This document shows positions 6,567-14,342 of a DNA stretch of 21,355 nt, in pieces. How positions within the stretch are numbered: the stretch's first letter is position 1; each line of letters opens with the position of its first letter. The stretch covers positions 1 through 21,355 of IMG/VR virus record IMGVR_UViG_3300035670_012704. One strand, given 5' to 3'. The notes beneath the pieces are model-generated. The model did no database searches. It worked only from the letters and a program-made list of their open reading frames with translations, and had not been told where the DNA came from. The stretch comes from a virus. The position numbers and the translations under genes were made by a program.

Positions 6567-8161
6567 TAGATATTGCTACTGAGCTTTTTGAAAAATCAAT
6601 AAAAGACTGCCAAAATACGATTTATCACTTTATTAAAAATAATAAGTGGTTTGTTGGCAAAATATACTTATTAACTACTTCTGATAGTTATCCTAGTACT
6701 TCTTCAATTGATTCTATTCGCAAAATTTATAGCAATATTGAGGTAATTAATACATCCTCTGATACTTCCTTCATTAATCTATTTCCTAACCAAGAAATAA
6801 ATCGTACTAATATTTGGAAATACTGTCTATCGATTGATACTTACCGACTTTTATACTTGTCAAACTATGTAGTAGTCTCAAATGATTTATCAACAATTAT
6901 TACTGAAACGAGTAGCTTTATTTCTGATAATTGTGATTTTATCTATTTTAATGGAAATAGAGATAATTTATCTAGCAGTTCAGCTGATTACGATATTATT
7001 GATTTTATTTTAAGACAGCCAACTTCAATTTCATTAGATAATTTGGTAGTATATAGCTCAACTATTCCAGATAAAATTTATGCGAGCTCTCTCAACATAT
7101 TAAAAAATTCAAGTGTTATTATTTTTAATACTTTAACTTCTAATTTTAGTTCATCTACTCGAGTTAACTCAGTTAGGCTACATAAAGTTAGAGAAACTCT
7201 TGCCTATTTGACCTCACCTTCTGCTAAGATTATCAAAAAACCAATATATACTCCAATACCTAAATCTGGAGTAGTTAACAATATAACTAAGGATGCAACA
7301 GTACCGACTCCAAAACGTGAGTCTAGATATATTTTAGATCCTGCAAAATTAAATGAAAGCCGTGCTGATCTTTTAAAAGTTACTCGCGCTAGGCATGTAG
7401 ATACTCTGCCATCTGGTAATTATCAGGTTGCGTGTATCATTGCATTTAAAGATAGACATACTATTGTTAAATTAAATATTGAGTGCCTTAATAATCAAAC
7501 TCTTAAGCCTGCAATAATTTTAGTTGCCTCAAATTTAGAGGATGCTGAATTTGCAATCAATTTAAGTAACGAACATGATAATGTATTTGTTACACTATTT
7601 AATAATTATCCGATCGGTGCGAAATGGCAAGCTGGTGTAGATTATGCACGTAAATTAAATACAAAGGGTGTTATTATTTTAGGTTCTGATGACATACTCT
7701 CTCTGGATTACATTAGAGCATGTTTTGATAAAATTGATAGTGGTCGTGGTTCTTCTGGCAATGGTGTTGATCTAGTTGGAAGTCGTTCTTGGTACATCTA
7801 TGATACTTCACATAATTTATACTATCTTCAATATACTAAACAGGTTCCAGTATTTTTAGGCGGTGGCCGCATGTTTTCTCGTCATTTCCTAGACTCAGTT
7901 GATTGGGTGATATTTGATAGATCTAAGCCAGTGCATCTGGATACGTATGGATATACTGCAGTCCAATCATTTAGTAATAGTCTGTATGAATTGGAAAAAA
8001 ATCACTCAATCGTAAGTATTAAAGGAAGTTGGGATATGATTAATTCAACTCAGCAGATACTTGCAGCAAATCGTCGAATTACTTCAAAAAATGTTACTCA
8101 AATAAAAGAAACTTTTTTTAATGATTTAAAAATACTTAACATTGATGGCTACCTTATTTGA
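6563..8161 (+). CDS. Two-part glycosyltransferase-like protein with C-terminal GT2-type domain
   Basis: A 532-residue protein in two halves. The C-terminal part (from about residue 287) looks like a GT-A family 2 glycosyltransferase: VACIIAFKDR (289-298) as the first strand, a region of the type PIGAKWQAGVDYAR, and VIILGSDDILS (370-380) with the DD pair that binds the nucleotide-sugar metal. GGGRMFSR (433-440) fits the acceptor-side loop. The N-terminal part (about 30-220) starts KIYLLTTSD and contains YCLSIDTYRLLYLSNYVVVSND, which loosely recalls GT8/GT32-type transferases (an R-x-x-x-L segment before the donor site), but no clear DxD is seen and that half may be inactive or of another family. 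A proline/lysine-rich linker (225-255) joins them. Overlaps with both neighbours place it inside the operon; donor and acceptor are unknown. Confidence 0.7.
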   Translation: MIDIATELFEKSIKDCQNTIYHFIKNNKWFVGKIYLLTTSDSYPSTSSIDSIRKIYSNIEVINTSSDTSFINLFPNQEINRTNIWKYCLSIDTYRLLYLSNYVVVSNDLSTIITETSSFISDNCDFIYFNGNRDNLSSSSADYDIIDFILRQPTSISLDNLVVYSSTIPDKIYASSLNILKNSSVIIFNTLTSNFSSSTRVNSVRLHKVRETLAYLTSPSAKIIKKPIYTPIPKSGVVNNITKDATVPTPKRESRYILDPAKLNESRADLLKVTRARHVDTLPSGNYQVACIIAFKDRHTIVKLNIECLNNQTLKPAIILVASNLEDAEFAINLSNEHDNVFVTLFNNYPIGAKWQAGVDYARKLNTKGVIILGSDDILSLDYIRACFDKIDSGRGSSGNGVDLVGSRSWYIYDTSHNLYYLQYTKQVPVFLGGGRMFSRHFLDSVDWVIFDRSKPVHLDTYGYTAVQSFSNSLYELEKNHSIVSIKGSWDMINSTQQILAANRRITSKNVTQIKETFFNDLKILNIDGYLI

Positions 8162-9020
8162 TATTATTACTTATGCTCAATCCAAGTTTTCAATAAAAGC
8201 TATTGTTAATCATGAAGAAACGCAAGTTATCACTGAGCCTTCTCAATTGATTGAAAATAATGAGGAAGATTTTCTACTTTTTTGGGTAAACCTTAAAAAT
8301 ATTGATAAAGCCGCTAGTCTAAATAATGGTATACTGATTTCGCCAATCGAGCTACCTGAAAATTTTAATTTTAAAGGAACTACTATTGTTTGCGACGATC
8401 CTAGATTACTATTTAGTTTAGTAGTTAAACGATTTTTTAGTAGACCTACTTCATTTCCAAGTGTTATTCCAAATTCTTCAAAAATTAACAAAGGGACCAT
8501 TATTGAAGATGGCGTAATTATTGGCAATCGAGTAACGATTGGTTATAATAACGTTATCCACTCTGGAACTATTATTGAAGACGATGTTATTATAGGATCA
8601 AATAATACAATTGGCGGAATAGGTTTCGGTTATACCAAGAGTTCTACTGGAGATTATGAATATATTCCACACATTGGTGGAGTTCTAATTGAATCAAATG
8701 TTGAAATAGGAAATAATACATGTATCGATCGTGCAGTATTGGGAAATACTCACATTAAAAGAAATTGTAAAATTGATAACCTTGTCCATATTGCACATGG
8801 TGTAACTATTGGTGAAAATAGCTTAATTATTGCAAATTCTATGATAGCCGGTAGTGTCGACATTGGCTCAAATACATGGATTGCTCCATCTACCTCAATT
8901 ATAAATGGTGGAAAGATTGGCAATGATTCAATGACAGGACTCGGCAGTGTTGTTATATCAAACATTGGTGATCGAGAACTTCATGTCGGCGTACCTGCAA
9001 AAAAAATAAAGACTATCTAA
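8145..9020 (+). CDS. LpxD-like left-handed beta-helix sugar N-acyltransferase
   Basis: A 291-residue protein. Residues 110-290 are hexapeptide repeats ([IV]GxxxxI type) forming a left-handed beta helix, for example GTIIEDGVIIG and GVTIGENSLIIA. The stretch IGGIGFGY (156-163), IPHIGGV (174-180), CIDRAVLGNT (193-202) and KIDNLVHIAHGVTIG (209-223) follows the LpxD signature closely, and His218 in IAHG is at the place of the LpxD catalytic histidine. The N-terminal 100 residues have an LpxD-like small domain (NGILISPIELP, then VCDDPRLLFS). E. coli LpxD is 341 residues and ends with an ACP-binding helix; here the protein stops after the family-like VGVPAKKIK. It may acylate or acetylate an amino sugar made by the neighbouring deacetylase rather than lipid A. 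ATG 8145 is preferred to TTG 8142; it overlaps the preceding gene by 17 nt. Confidence 0.82.
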   Translation: MATLFDIITYAQSKFSIKAIVNHEETQVITEPSQLIENNEEDFLLFWVNLKNIDKAASLNNGILISPIELPENFNFKGTTIVCDDPRLLFSLVVKRFFSRPTSFPSVIPNSSKINKGTIIEDGVIIGNRVTIGYNNVIHSGTIIEDDVIIGSNNTIGGIGFGYTKSSTGDYEYIPHIGGVLIESNVEIGNNTCIDRAVLGNTHIKRNCKIDNLVHIAHGVTIGENSLIIANSMIAGSVDIGSNTWIAPSTSIINGGKIGNDSMTGLGSVVISNIGDRELHVGVPAKKIKTI

Positions 9021-10771
9021 TGTGCGGGATTTCTGGCATTTTAAATAGATCACAGATAATTGCTGATCGTGATTCTCAAATTGAAATCATGCTAAATACT
9101 CAGCATATGAGAGGTCCTGATTCGAGTCAAATAGTTAGTGAAACTAATTTTACTTTAGCCCATAATCGACTCTCTATAATCGACCTTAATTCTACTGGAA
9201 ATCAACCTATGGAATCTGGTGATTGGCTTATTGTATTTAATGGTGAGATCTATAATTATCAAGAGATAAAAGCTCAATTAGAATTAGCTGGAGTTCAATT
9301 TAATGGATCATCAGATACTGAAGTACTCTTAAAATCAATTGAAAGGGATGGGATTGACCAAACTCTAGCTAAAATAAATGGTATTTTTGCTTTTTGTATC
9401 TATAATAAAATATCTGATGAGTTCTATTTAGTTAGGGATCGTCTTGGAGAAAAACCATTATTTTACTATTTTGATTCTGCCGGTTCTCTCTATTTTGCTT
9501 CAAATCCTTCATCCATTGTAAATGCTCTGCCTAATGTTGAGTGGATCCTAGATAGAGAAGCCCTTTGGGAATATTTTGCGATGGGAGGAATCTTTACTGA
9601 AAAAACTCTTTTTTCAAATATTAAGAGACTTGATTCAGCTTCAATACTGAGTGGTAATAATGCTGAATTTACTATTTCAAGATATTGGACTCCTCAGTAC
9701 CAACCAAATATTACTGATTCTACAATCGATACGTCAATTAAAGAATCAATTATGAGTCGAACTATTGCTGACGTTCCAGTTGTTTTATTCTTAAGCGGAG
9801 GCGTTGATTCATCAGCAGTTGCTGCTGTGATTAAAGACATTAATGCGGTTCACTTAATTTCGCCAGAAGTTGAATATGCTCAGCAAGTAGCTAATCAGTT
9901 TAATATAGATTTTCAGATAGTTACTCCAGAATCCTTTGATATTTCAAAAGTACTAGAAGAGTATGCTACTTTTTCCGGCGAGCCAACTATGGCTGGTTTT
10001 ATTCCATATATTACTAGTAAATACGTTAGTTCTGATTATAAAGTAGCAATTAGCGCAAATGGCGCTGACGAACTATTTTTTGGATATACTCGAATACCTA
10101 CTCCAAATCTTCGTAGCGGGTTTTTTGAAAAGAGACTACTTAATGAAAAGATCAATATTAATGGGCTTTCCTTTTCTCCAAGTGAACAGATTTTACATAT
10201 TTTTAGACACCCTTCTAATTTTAGTATACATATATTAGAGTCAACCAAAACTTATGCTGACCTGACTAATCTAGTAGAGACCATACCTAAGCTTTCTAAT
10301 GATTTCCCAAGCAGTTCTCAATTTAGATGGTTAGAATTGATGACTTATGTAAAGGGTGATCTAAATAATACTCTAGACTTTTCGAGTATGGCTAATTCTT
10401 TAGAAGTTAGAGCACCATTTCTAGACTATAAATTAATTCAAAACGCACTAAGCATTGATGAAACTCGACACATTAGTCAAAAACTTGGTCGCAAACACTT
10501 TTTAAAAAATATATTATTGCGAAATAATATTAATCAAAATGTATGGAATAGAGATAAACTTGGATTTAGCCTAGTTGATAGTTATTTAGAAAGTATTATT
10601 GATTTACGAAACACTGCTGTTTTAGAATTAAGCAAAGAAGGCATCTTAGATATTCATTGTACTGAAGGTCACTCTTCCCGTGACCTTGAATATTTAAAAA
10701 GTGCTGCCTTAGGGTTCTATCATTGGAAAAAAGTCTGGGTAGATACTGGTAAAGTAAAAATAGAAAAATAA
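9020..10771 (+). CDS. AsnB-like glutamine-dependent amidotransferase (asparagine synthase family)
   Basis: A 583-residue two-domain enzyme. The N-terminal class II glutaminase starts MCGISGIL, with nucleophile Cys2, Arg50 (AHNRLS), NGEIYN (74-79) and Asp99 (GSSDTEVLL). The C-terminal ATP pyrophosphatase domain has the P-loop SGGVDSS (259-265) and the pair SMANSLEVRAPFLDY and GRKHFLK seen in asparagine synthetases. The segment that is SGEGSDE in E. coli AsnB reads SANGADE (345-351) here, so the first acidic residue is replaced by Asn. O-antigen and capsule clusters use such homologues to amidate uronic acids, and with a UGDH-like gene close by, amidation of a sugar acid is an attractive role; plain asparagine synthesis is the alternative. 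The start overlaps the upstream stop (TAATG). Confidence 0.88.
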   Translation: MCGISGILNRSQIIADRDSQIEIMLNTQHMRGPDSSQIVSETNFTLAHNRLSIIDLNSTGNQPMESGDWLIVFNGEIYNYQEIKAQLELAGVQFNGSSDTEVLLKSIERDGIDQTLAKINGIFAFCIYNKISDEFYLVRDRLGEKPLFYYFDSAGSLYFASNPSSIVNALPNVEWILDREALWEYFAMGGIFTEKTLFSNIKRLDSASILSGNNAEFTISRYWTPQYQPNITDSTIDTSIKESIMSRTIADVPVVLFLSGGVDSSAVAAVIKDINAVHLISPEVEYAQQVANQFNIDFQIVTPESFDISKVLEEYATFSGEPTMAGFIPYITSKYVSSDYKVAISANGADELFFGYTRIPTPNLRSGFFEKRLLNEKININGLSFSPSEQILHIFRHPSNFSIHILESTKTYADLTNLVETIPKLSNDFPSSSQFRWLELMTYVKGDLNNTLDFSSMANSLEVRAPFLDYKLIQNALSIDETRHISQKLGRKHFLKNILLRNNINQNVWNRDKLGFSLVDSYLESIIDLRNTAVLELSKEGILDIHCTEGHSSRDLEYLKSAALGFYHWKKVWVDTGKVKIEK

Positions 10772-10772
10772 G

Positions 10773-11396
10773 ATGGATATTTTAATTCTTTCTCCACATA
10801 CTGATGACGCTGAATTAGGCTGCGGTGGAACTATCTCTAGGCTAACTAGAGAGGGTCATACTGTTTGGGTCGCAGTTTTTTCGTTATGTAATGACTCTCT
10901 ACCGACTGGCTTTCCTCCAGGTACATTGAAGTATGAATGTACTAAGTCATTAACTTCACTCGGCGTACTTAAGGAAAACATCTTTTTCTATGATTATCAA
11001 GTTAGAGTATTCAATTATTCTAGACAAGCTATTCTTGACGATCTAATCAAACTAAAAAAGAAGATAAATCCGGGGCAAGTCTTTATTCCATCAGTTGATG
11101 ATTATCACCAAGACCATAAAACTATTGCTGATGAAGGAGTTAGATGTTTTAAAAATAATTGTTCAATTCTATCATATGAACTTATTTGGAACAATACTGG
11201 ATTTAAAAATCAAATGTATTATGATTTAACTGAAGATGATATTAAAAATAAAATAACTGCATTGGCTAATTATGAAACGCAAAAACATAGAATATACTTT
11301 CAAAACAACTTTATCGAATCTCTTGCAACTGTGAGAGGAGCTCAAAATGGAATTCGATATGCTGAAGTTTTTGAAGTAATTCGATATAAAATATAA
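10773..11396 (+). CDS. PIG-L/LmbE-family N-acetylsugar deacetylase
   Basis: A 207-residue protein beginning MDILILSPHTDDAELGCGG, the zinc-binding PHxDDxxLGxGG signature of the PIG-L/LmbE family (His9, Asp11, Asp12). The second motif, YHQDHKT (111-117), supplies the HxDH-type histidines (His112, His115). VDD at 108-110 and the Rossmann-like strands fit the family length of 200-250. Known members remove the N-acetyl group from GlcNAc-type sugars (GlcNAc-PI, mycothiol and bacillithiol precursors, teicoplanin). In this operon it could free an amine for re-acylation by the LpxD-like enzyme two genes upstream. It starts 1 nt after the amidotransferase stop, so it is part of the same transcript. The substrate is not shown by the sequence. 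Confidence 0.85.
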   Translation: MDILILSPHTDDAELGCGGTISRLTREGHTVWVAVFSLCNDSLPTGFPPGTLKYECTKSLTSLGVLKENIFFYDYQVRVFNYSRQAILDDLIKLKKKINPGQVFIPSVDDYHQDHKTIADEGVRCFKNNCSILSYELIWNNTGFKNQMYYDLTEDDIKNKITALANYETQKHRIYFQNNFIESLATVRGAQNGIRYAEVFEVIRYKI

Positions 11397-11403
11397 AAGA
11401 AAA

Positions 11404-12006
11404 ATGGGACAAGAATTAAGTAAACACTGGTATGATGAAGTATTTGATCAGGGCGGAAGCGGAGGTATGTATTTTTTAAATTATCGTGAAACACCATGGT
11501 ATCCAGTATGGACCAGAATTATTGAAATATTAAAAGAAAACAATTCAACTAAGGTACTAGATATCGGCTGTGGTCCTGGTCAATTTGCTCACTGTATGCT
11601 TGATGTAATGTCAAGTATTGAATATACTGGTCTAGACTTTAGCTCTTCGGCAATTAATTCAGCCAAAAATATAGGTTTACTTGCTACTTTTATTGAAGCC
11701 GACGCTTTAACATTCAACTATTCTAATATTGAATATGATGTAGTTATCTCTACTGAATTTTTAGAGCATGTACATGGCGATAAAGAAATATTAAGTCAAA
11801 TTGCGTCAGGCACCTTAATTATAGCTACTCTACCTAATATGGACTCGGCTGGACATGTTAGATTTTTGTCAAAAGATTATAATGAAGCTATTTCTGAAAT
11901 AATTAATCGATATTCCGATATTTGCAATATTTTACATATTGAGTATTTTCCATATGAAAAAAATCCAAATAATGCAGATTTCTTAATTCAAATGGTTCGT
12001 AAATGA
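11404..12006 (+). CDS. Class I SAM-dependent methyltransferase
   Basis: A 200-residue protein with a seven-strand methyltransferase core. Motif I is VLDIGCGPGQ (51-60), the acidic second strand follows at YTGLDFSS, and DALTFNYSNIEYDVVISTEFLEHV carries motif II and the EFLEH motif typical of small-molecule and sugar methyltransferases. The N-terminus (SKHWYDEVFDQGGSGGMY) resembles sugar methyltransferases of the type found in O-antigen clusters. The likely role is O- or N-methylation of a sugar on the glycan, in the cytoplasm. It lies 7 nt after the deacetylase gene with an A-rich leader (AAAAGAAAAATG), and its stop overlaps the next start (ATGA). Confidence 0.85.
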   Translation: MGQELSKHWYDEVFDQGGSGGMYFLNYRETPWYPVWTRIIEILKENNSTKVLDIGCGPGQFAHCMLDVMSSIEYTGLDFSSSAINSAKNIGLLATFIEADALTFNYSNIEYDVVISTEFLEHVHGDKEILSQIASGTLIIATLPNMDSAGHVRFLSKDYNEAISEIINRYSDICNILHIEYFPYEKNPNNADFLIQMVRK

Positions 12007-12692
12007 AAGTGTTAGTAATTATCCCAATGTATAATGCTAGTCGATTTATTAGAGAGTGTTTAACTTCTATCCTTTCTCAAGATGTTGATTTACAGGTTAT
12101 TGTAATCGATGATTCTTCTACTGATAACTGTGCCTCAATAGTTAGTGAATTTCCAGAAGTGAAATTACTCACTAACTCTAAAAATATGGGAACCTACTAT
12201 TCAATTAATTTAGGTTTATTAGAAGCGTCAACTGACACATCATGGACTCATTACCTAATTCATGGAGCAGACGATGTTTCTAATCCTAATCGATTTAAAA
12301 AACAATTATCCTTATTTAAGTCAAGTACTCTAGCCGTTGGTTGTCGATTTGAAAGGGTTCACTATTTGACTGGCGCAAAAAAGATTAATAATCCTTGGGT
12401 AAATGAGTCAGTTTTATTAATGTCTCGTCAAATTTTTGAAACACTTGGATATTATGATACTAATCGTGCCGGCTGTGATACTGAATATCGAAATAGACTA
12501 TCCTTGGCTTTTCCAAATAGAATATCTCAAATTGATGAGGTCTTAATTAAGTCTTACTTGCATGATGATAATTTAACTAAAAAGATACCTATTGGTGGGT
12601 CTGAAAGGCGAGCCTATGTTGCCTCTTTTACCCGTATCCATGAGAAAATGAACAAATCAAAAGAGTTTTTCAAAAATTTTAAAAAAATATAA
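12003..12692 (+). CDS. Family 2 glycosyltransferase
   Basis: A 229-residue GT-A glycosyltransferase. The canonical GT2 start VLVIIPMYNASRFIRECLTS is followed by VIVIDDSSTDN (34-44) for nucleotide binding, LLTNSKNMGTYYSINLGL, and HYLIHGADDVSNPNRF with the metal-binding ADD. RAGCDTEYRNRL (about residue 155-166) resembles the ED-type acceptor/catalytic loop. No membrane segment is present, so it probably adds a sugar in the cytoplasm to a soluble or peripheral acceptor. It overlaps the methyltransferase by ATGA and is separated from the next gene by 4 nt. Donor and acceptor cannot be predicted. Confidence 0.88.
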   Translation: MKVLVIIPMYNASRFIRECLTSILSQDVDLQVIVIDDSSTDNCASIVSEFPEVKLLTNSKNMGTYYSINLGLLEASTDTSWTHYLIHGADDVSNPNRFKKQLSLFKSSTLAVGCRFERVHYLTGAKKINNPWVNESVLLMSRQIFETLGYYDTNRAGCDTEYRNRLSLAFPNRISQIDEVLIKSYLHDDNLTKKIPIGGSERRAYVASFTRIHEKMNKSKEFFKNFKKI

Positions 12693-12696
12693 TACG

Positions 12697-13515
12697 ATGA
12701 ATATTTCAGTTATTGGCCTGGGTTTTGTTGGCTCAGCAATGTTTAATAGTTTTAGGCAGAGGGGAGTACCTAACCTTTCCGGTTACGATAAATTTAAAAA
12801 TATTGGCAGTTTGGAAGAGTGTCTATCTGCTGATTTAATGTTTCTTGCCTTGCCGACTCCGTATCGAGAGAGTAGTGCAGAATACGACAAATCTGCTATT
12901 ATAGAGACACTTGAGCACCTTTCTCAAAACAACTTTCAAGGATTAGTTATTCTAAAAAGTACAGTTGAGCCAGAAACCACTATTTCTCTTGTTGAAAAGT
13001 TCCCTACCTTATCAATAATGCATAATCCTGAATTTTTAACAGAAAGAACTGCACTAGAGGATTTTAATAATCAATCACATATTGTTCTTGGTGTAAATAA
13101 CTCATGTTCTCCAGAAAAACGAATGAATATTCTTGAATTCTATTCAAAATTTTATCCTCATGCAAAAATATCAATGTGTACCTCTACTGAAAGTGAAAGT
13201 ATGAAAATTTTTGCAAATTCATTCTATTCAGTAAAAGTTCAATTTTTTAATGAGCTCTATTTTCTTTGTCAATCAATGAACTGTGATTTTGAAGTAGTTA
13301 AGGAACTTATGTTAGAAAATGGCTGGATTAATCCAATGCATACCCAAGTTCCAGGACCAGATGGTCTCTTTAGTTATGGAGGAAATTGTTTTCCGAAAGA
13401 TACTAATGCTCTCTTAAAGTACATGAAAAAGTATAACACTCCTAGTCGAGTACTTGAAGGAACTATTATTGAACGTGATGAGATACGTCCAGATAAAACT
13501 AATATTATTGATTAA
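12697..13515 (+). CDS. Short UDP-glucose/GDP-mannose 6-dehydrogenase-like protein
   Basis: A 272-residue protein with the first two domains of the nucleotide-sugar 6-dehydrogenase family. The NAD-binding fold shows GLGFVG (7-12); ALPTP (51-55) and KSTVEPETT (87-95) match the family's second half of that domain; NPEFLTERTAL (110-120) is the near-invariant NPEFLxEG motif. The catalytic lysine is in ESMKIFAN (Lys170), and the catalytic cysteine in YGGNCFPKDT (Cys231). Family members are about 390-450 residues and end with a third domain that helps bind the nucleotide; it is absent here. It may therefore oxidise an unusual sugar nucleotide to the uronic acid, or be impaired. A uronic acid product would be a natural substrate for the AsnB-like enzyme. 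The stop and next start overlap by one base (TAATG). Confidence 0.85.
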   Translation: MNISVIGLGFVGSAMFNSFRQRGVPNLSGYDKFKNIGSLEECLSADLMFLALPTPYRESSAEYDKSAIIETLEHLSQNNFQGLVILKSTVEPETTISLVEKFPTLSIMHNPEFLTERTALEDFNNQSHIVLGVNNSCSPEKRMNILEFYSKFYPHAKISMCTSTESESMKIFANSFYSVKVQFFNELYFLCQSMNCDFEVVKELMLENGWINPMHTQVPGPDGLFSYGGNCFPKDTNALLKYMKKYNTPSRVLEGTIIERDEIRPDKTNIID

Positions 13516-14342
13516 TGAAATTAGGTGTAAGTTATATTCTATTCGATGGCGTTGAACTTTTAGAGAGTTCAATTCGTCAAATAAGGGAACATGTCGATCA
13601 TATTACAGTAATTCACCAAAAGACTTCGTGGTTTGGTAATAGTGCATCATCGACGATTTTACCTGAACTTGCCAGGCTAGTTAACCTAAAATTAGTCGAT
13701 CAAATTATTGAATTTAAAAACTTTACTCCTAAATACTCTAAGACTCGAAATGACATTTTAGCAGTTAAAGATTTTGAAAGGACAAAGCGACAAGTCGGCT
13801 TAGATAATGCATTAGCTCATGGGTGTACTCATTATCTCTGCATGGATATTGATGAATTTTATAAGACCTCTGAGTTTAAAGCGGCAAAAGATTTAATAAT
13901 TCAGGAGGGTTACACAGCAACTGCTGCATCATTTATTAATTATGTTAATGTTCCAACTATCCATAGAGGTTATGATCCAAATAGGGTACCGTTTATCTGT
14001 AAAATAGAGGAAGGCTCCAAGATGACCAAATTCTTTTTCGTAAGATGCGACCCGACTAGAGGTATTTTAAATGGACTAACTAAAACTATTGACTTTGATC
14101 CTAATATAATTACTATGCACCATATGGAAACTGTTAGGAAAGATCTTACCTTAAAATATCAATCGACAACTCGAGGTATTTTTGATCGAGATCGTACACC
14201 AGAATTAGTTGAGCGAATCAAGAGAGTTTCTAAAAATACTCAAGTTTTTGATTTCAACAAAATTATTTTTCCAGGAGTAACTGAAAGTCGATTAACACAT
14301 TGCGAAAATATATTTAATATCCCTTATGAAAGCTGGAAATAA
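13515..14342 (+). CDS. Putative glycosyltransferase (GT-A fold, DxD type)
   Basis: A 275-residue protein of glycosyltransferase type. It begins with a short strand (GVSYILFDGVELLESSIRQI) followed by VDHITVIHQKTSWFG, an arrangement seen in GT-A proteins related to GT2/GT92. A DxD metal site is clear in HYLCMDIDEFYK (106-117, Asp111 and Asp113). Later, MHHMETVRKD (201-210) has the histidine expected to complete the metal site. RNDILAVKDFERTKRQVGLDNAL resembles the R...K..A...A helix that leads into the DxD strand. It is probably cytoplasmic, with no transmembrane segments. It overlaps the NeuB-like gene by 17 nt. The specific sugar is unknown, and a precise family could not be named. Confidence 0.72.
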   Translation: MKLGVSYILFDGVELLESSIRQIREHVDHITVIHQKTSWFGNSASSTILPELARLVNLKLVDQIIEFKNFTPKYSKTRNDILAVKDFERTKRQVGLDNALAHGCTHYLCMDIDEFYKTSEFKAAKDLIIQEGYTATAASFINYVNVPTIHRGYDPNRVPFICKIEEGSKMTKFFFVRCDPTRGILNGLTKTIDFDPNIITMHHMETVRKDLTLKYQSTTRGIFDRDRTPELVERIKRVSKNTQVFDFNKIIFPGVTESRLTHCENIFNIPYESWK

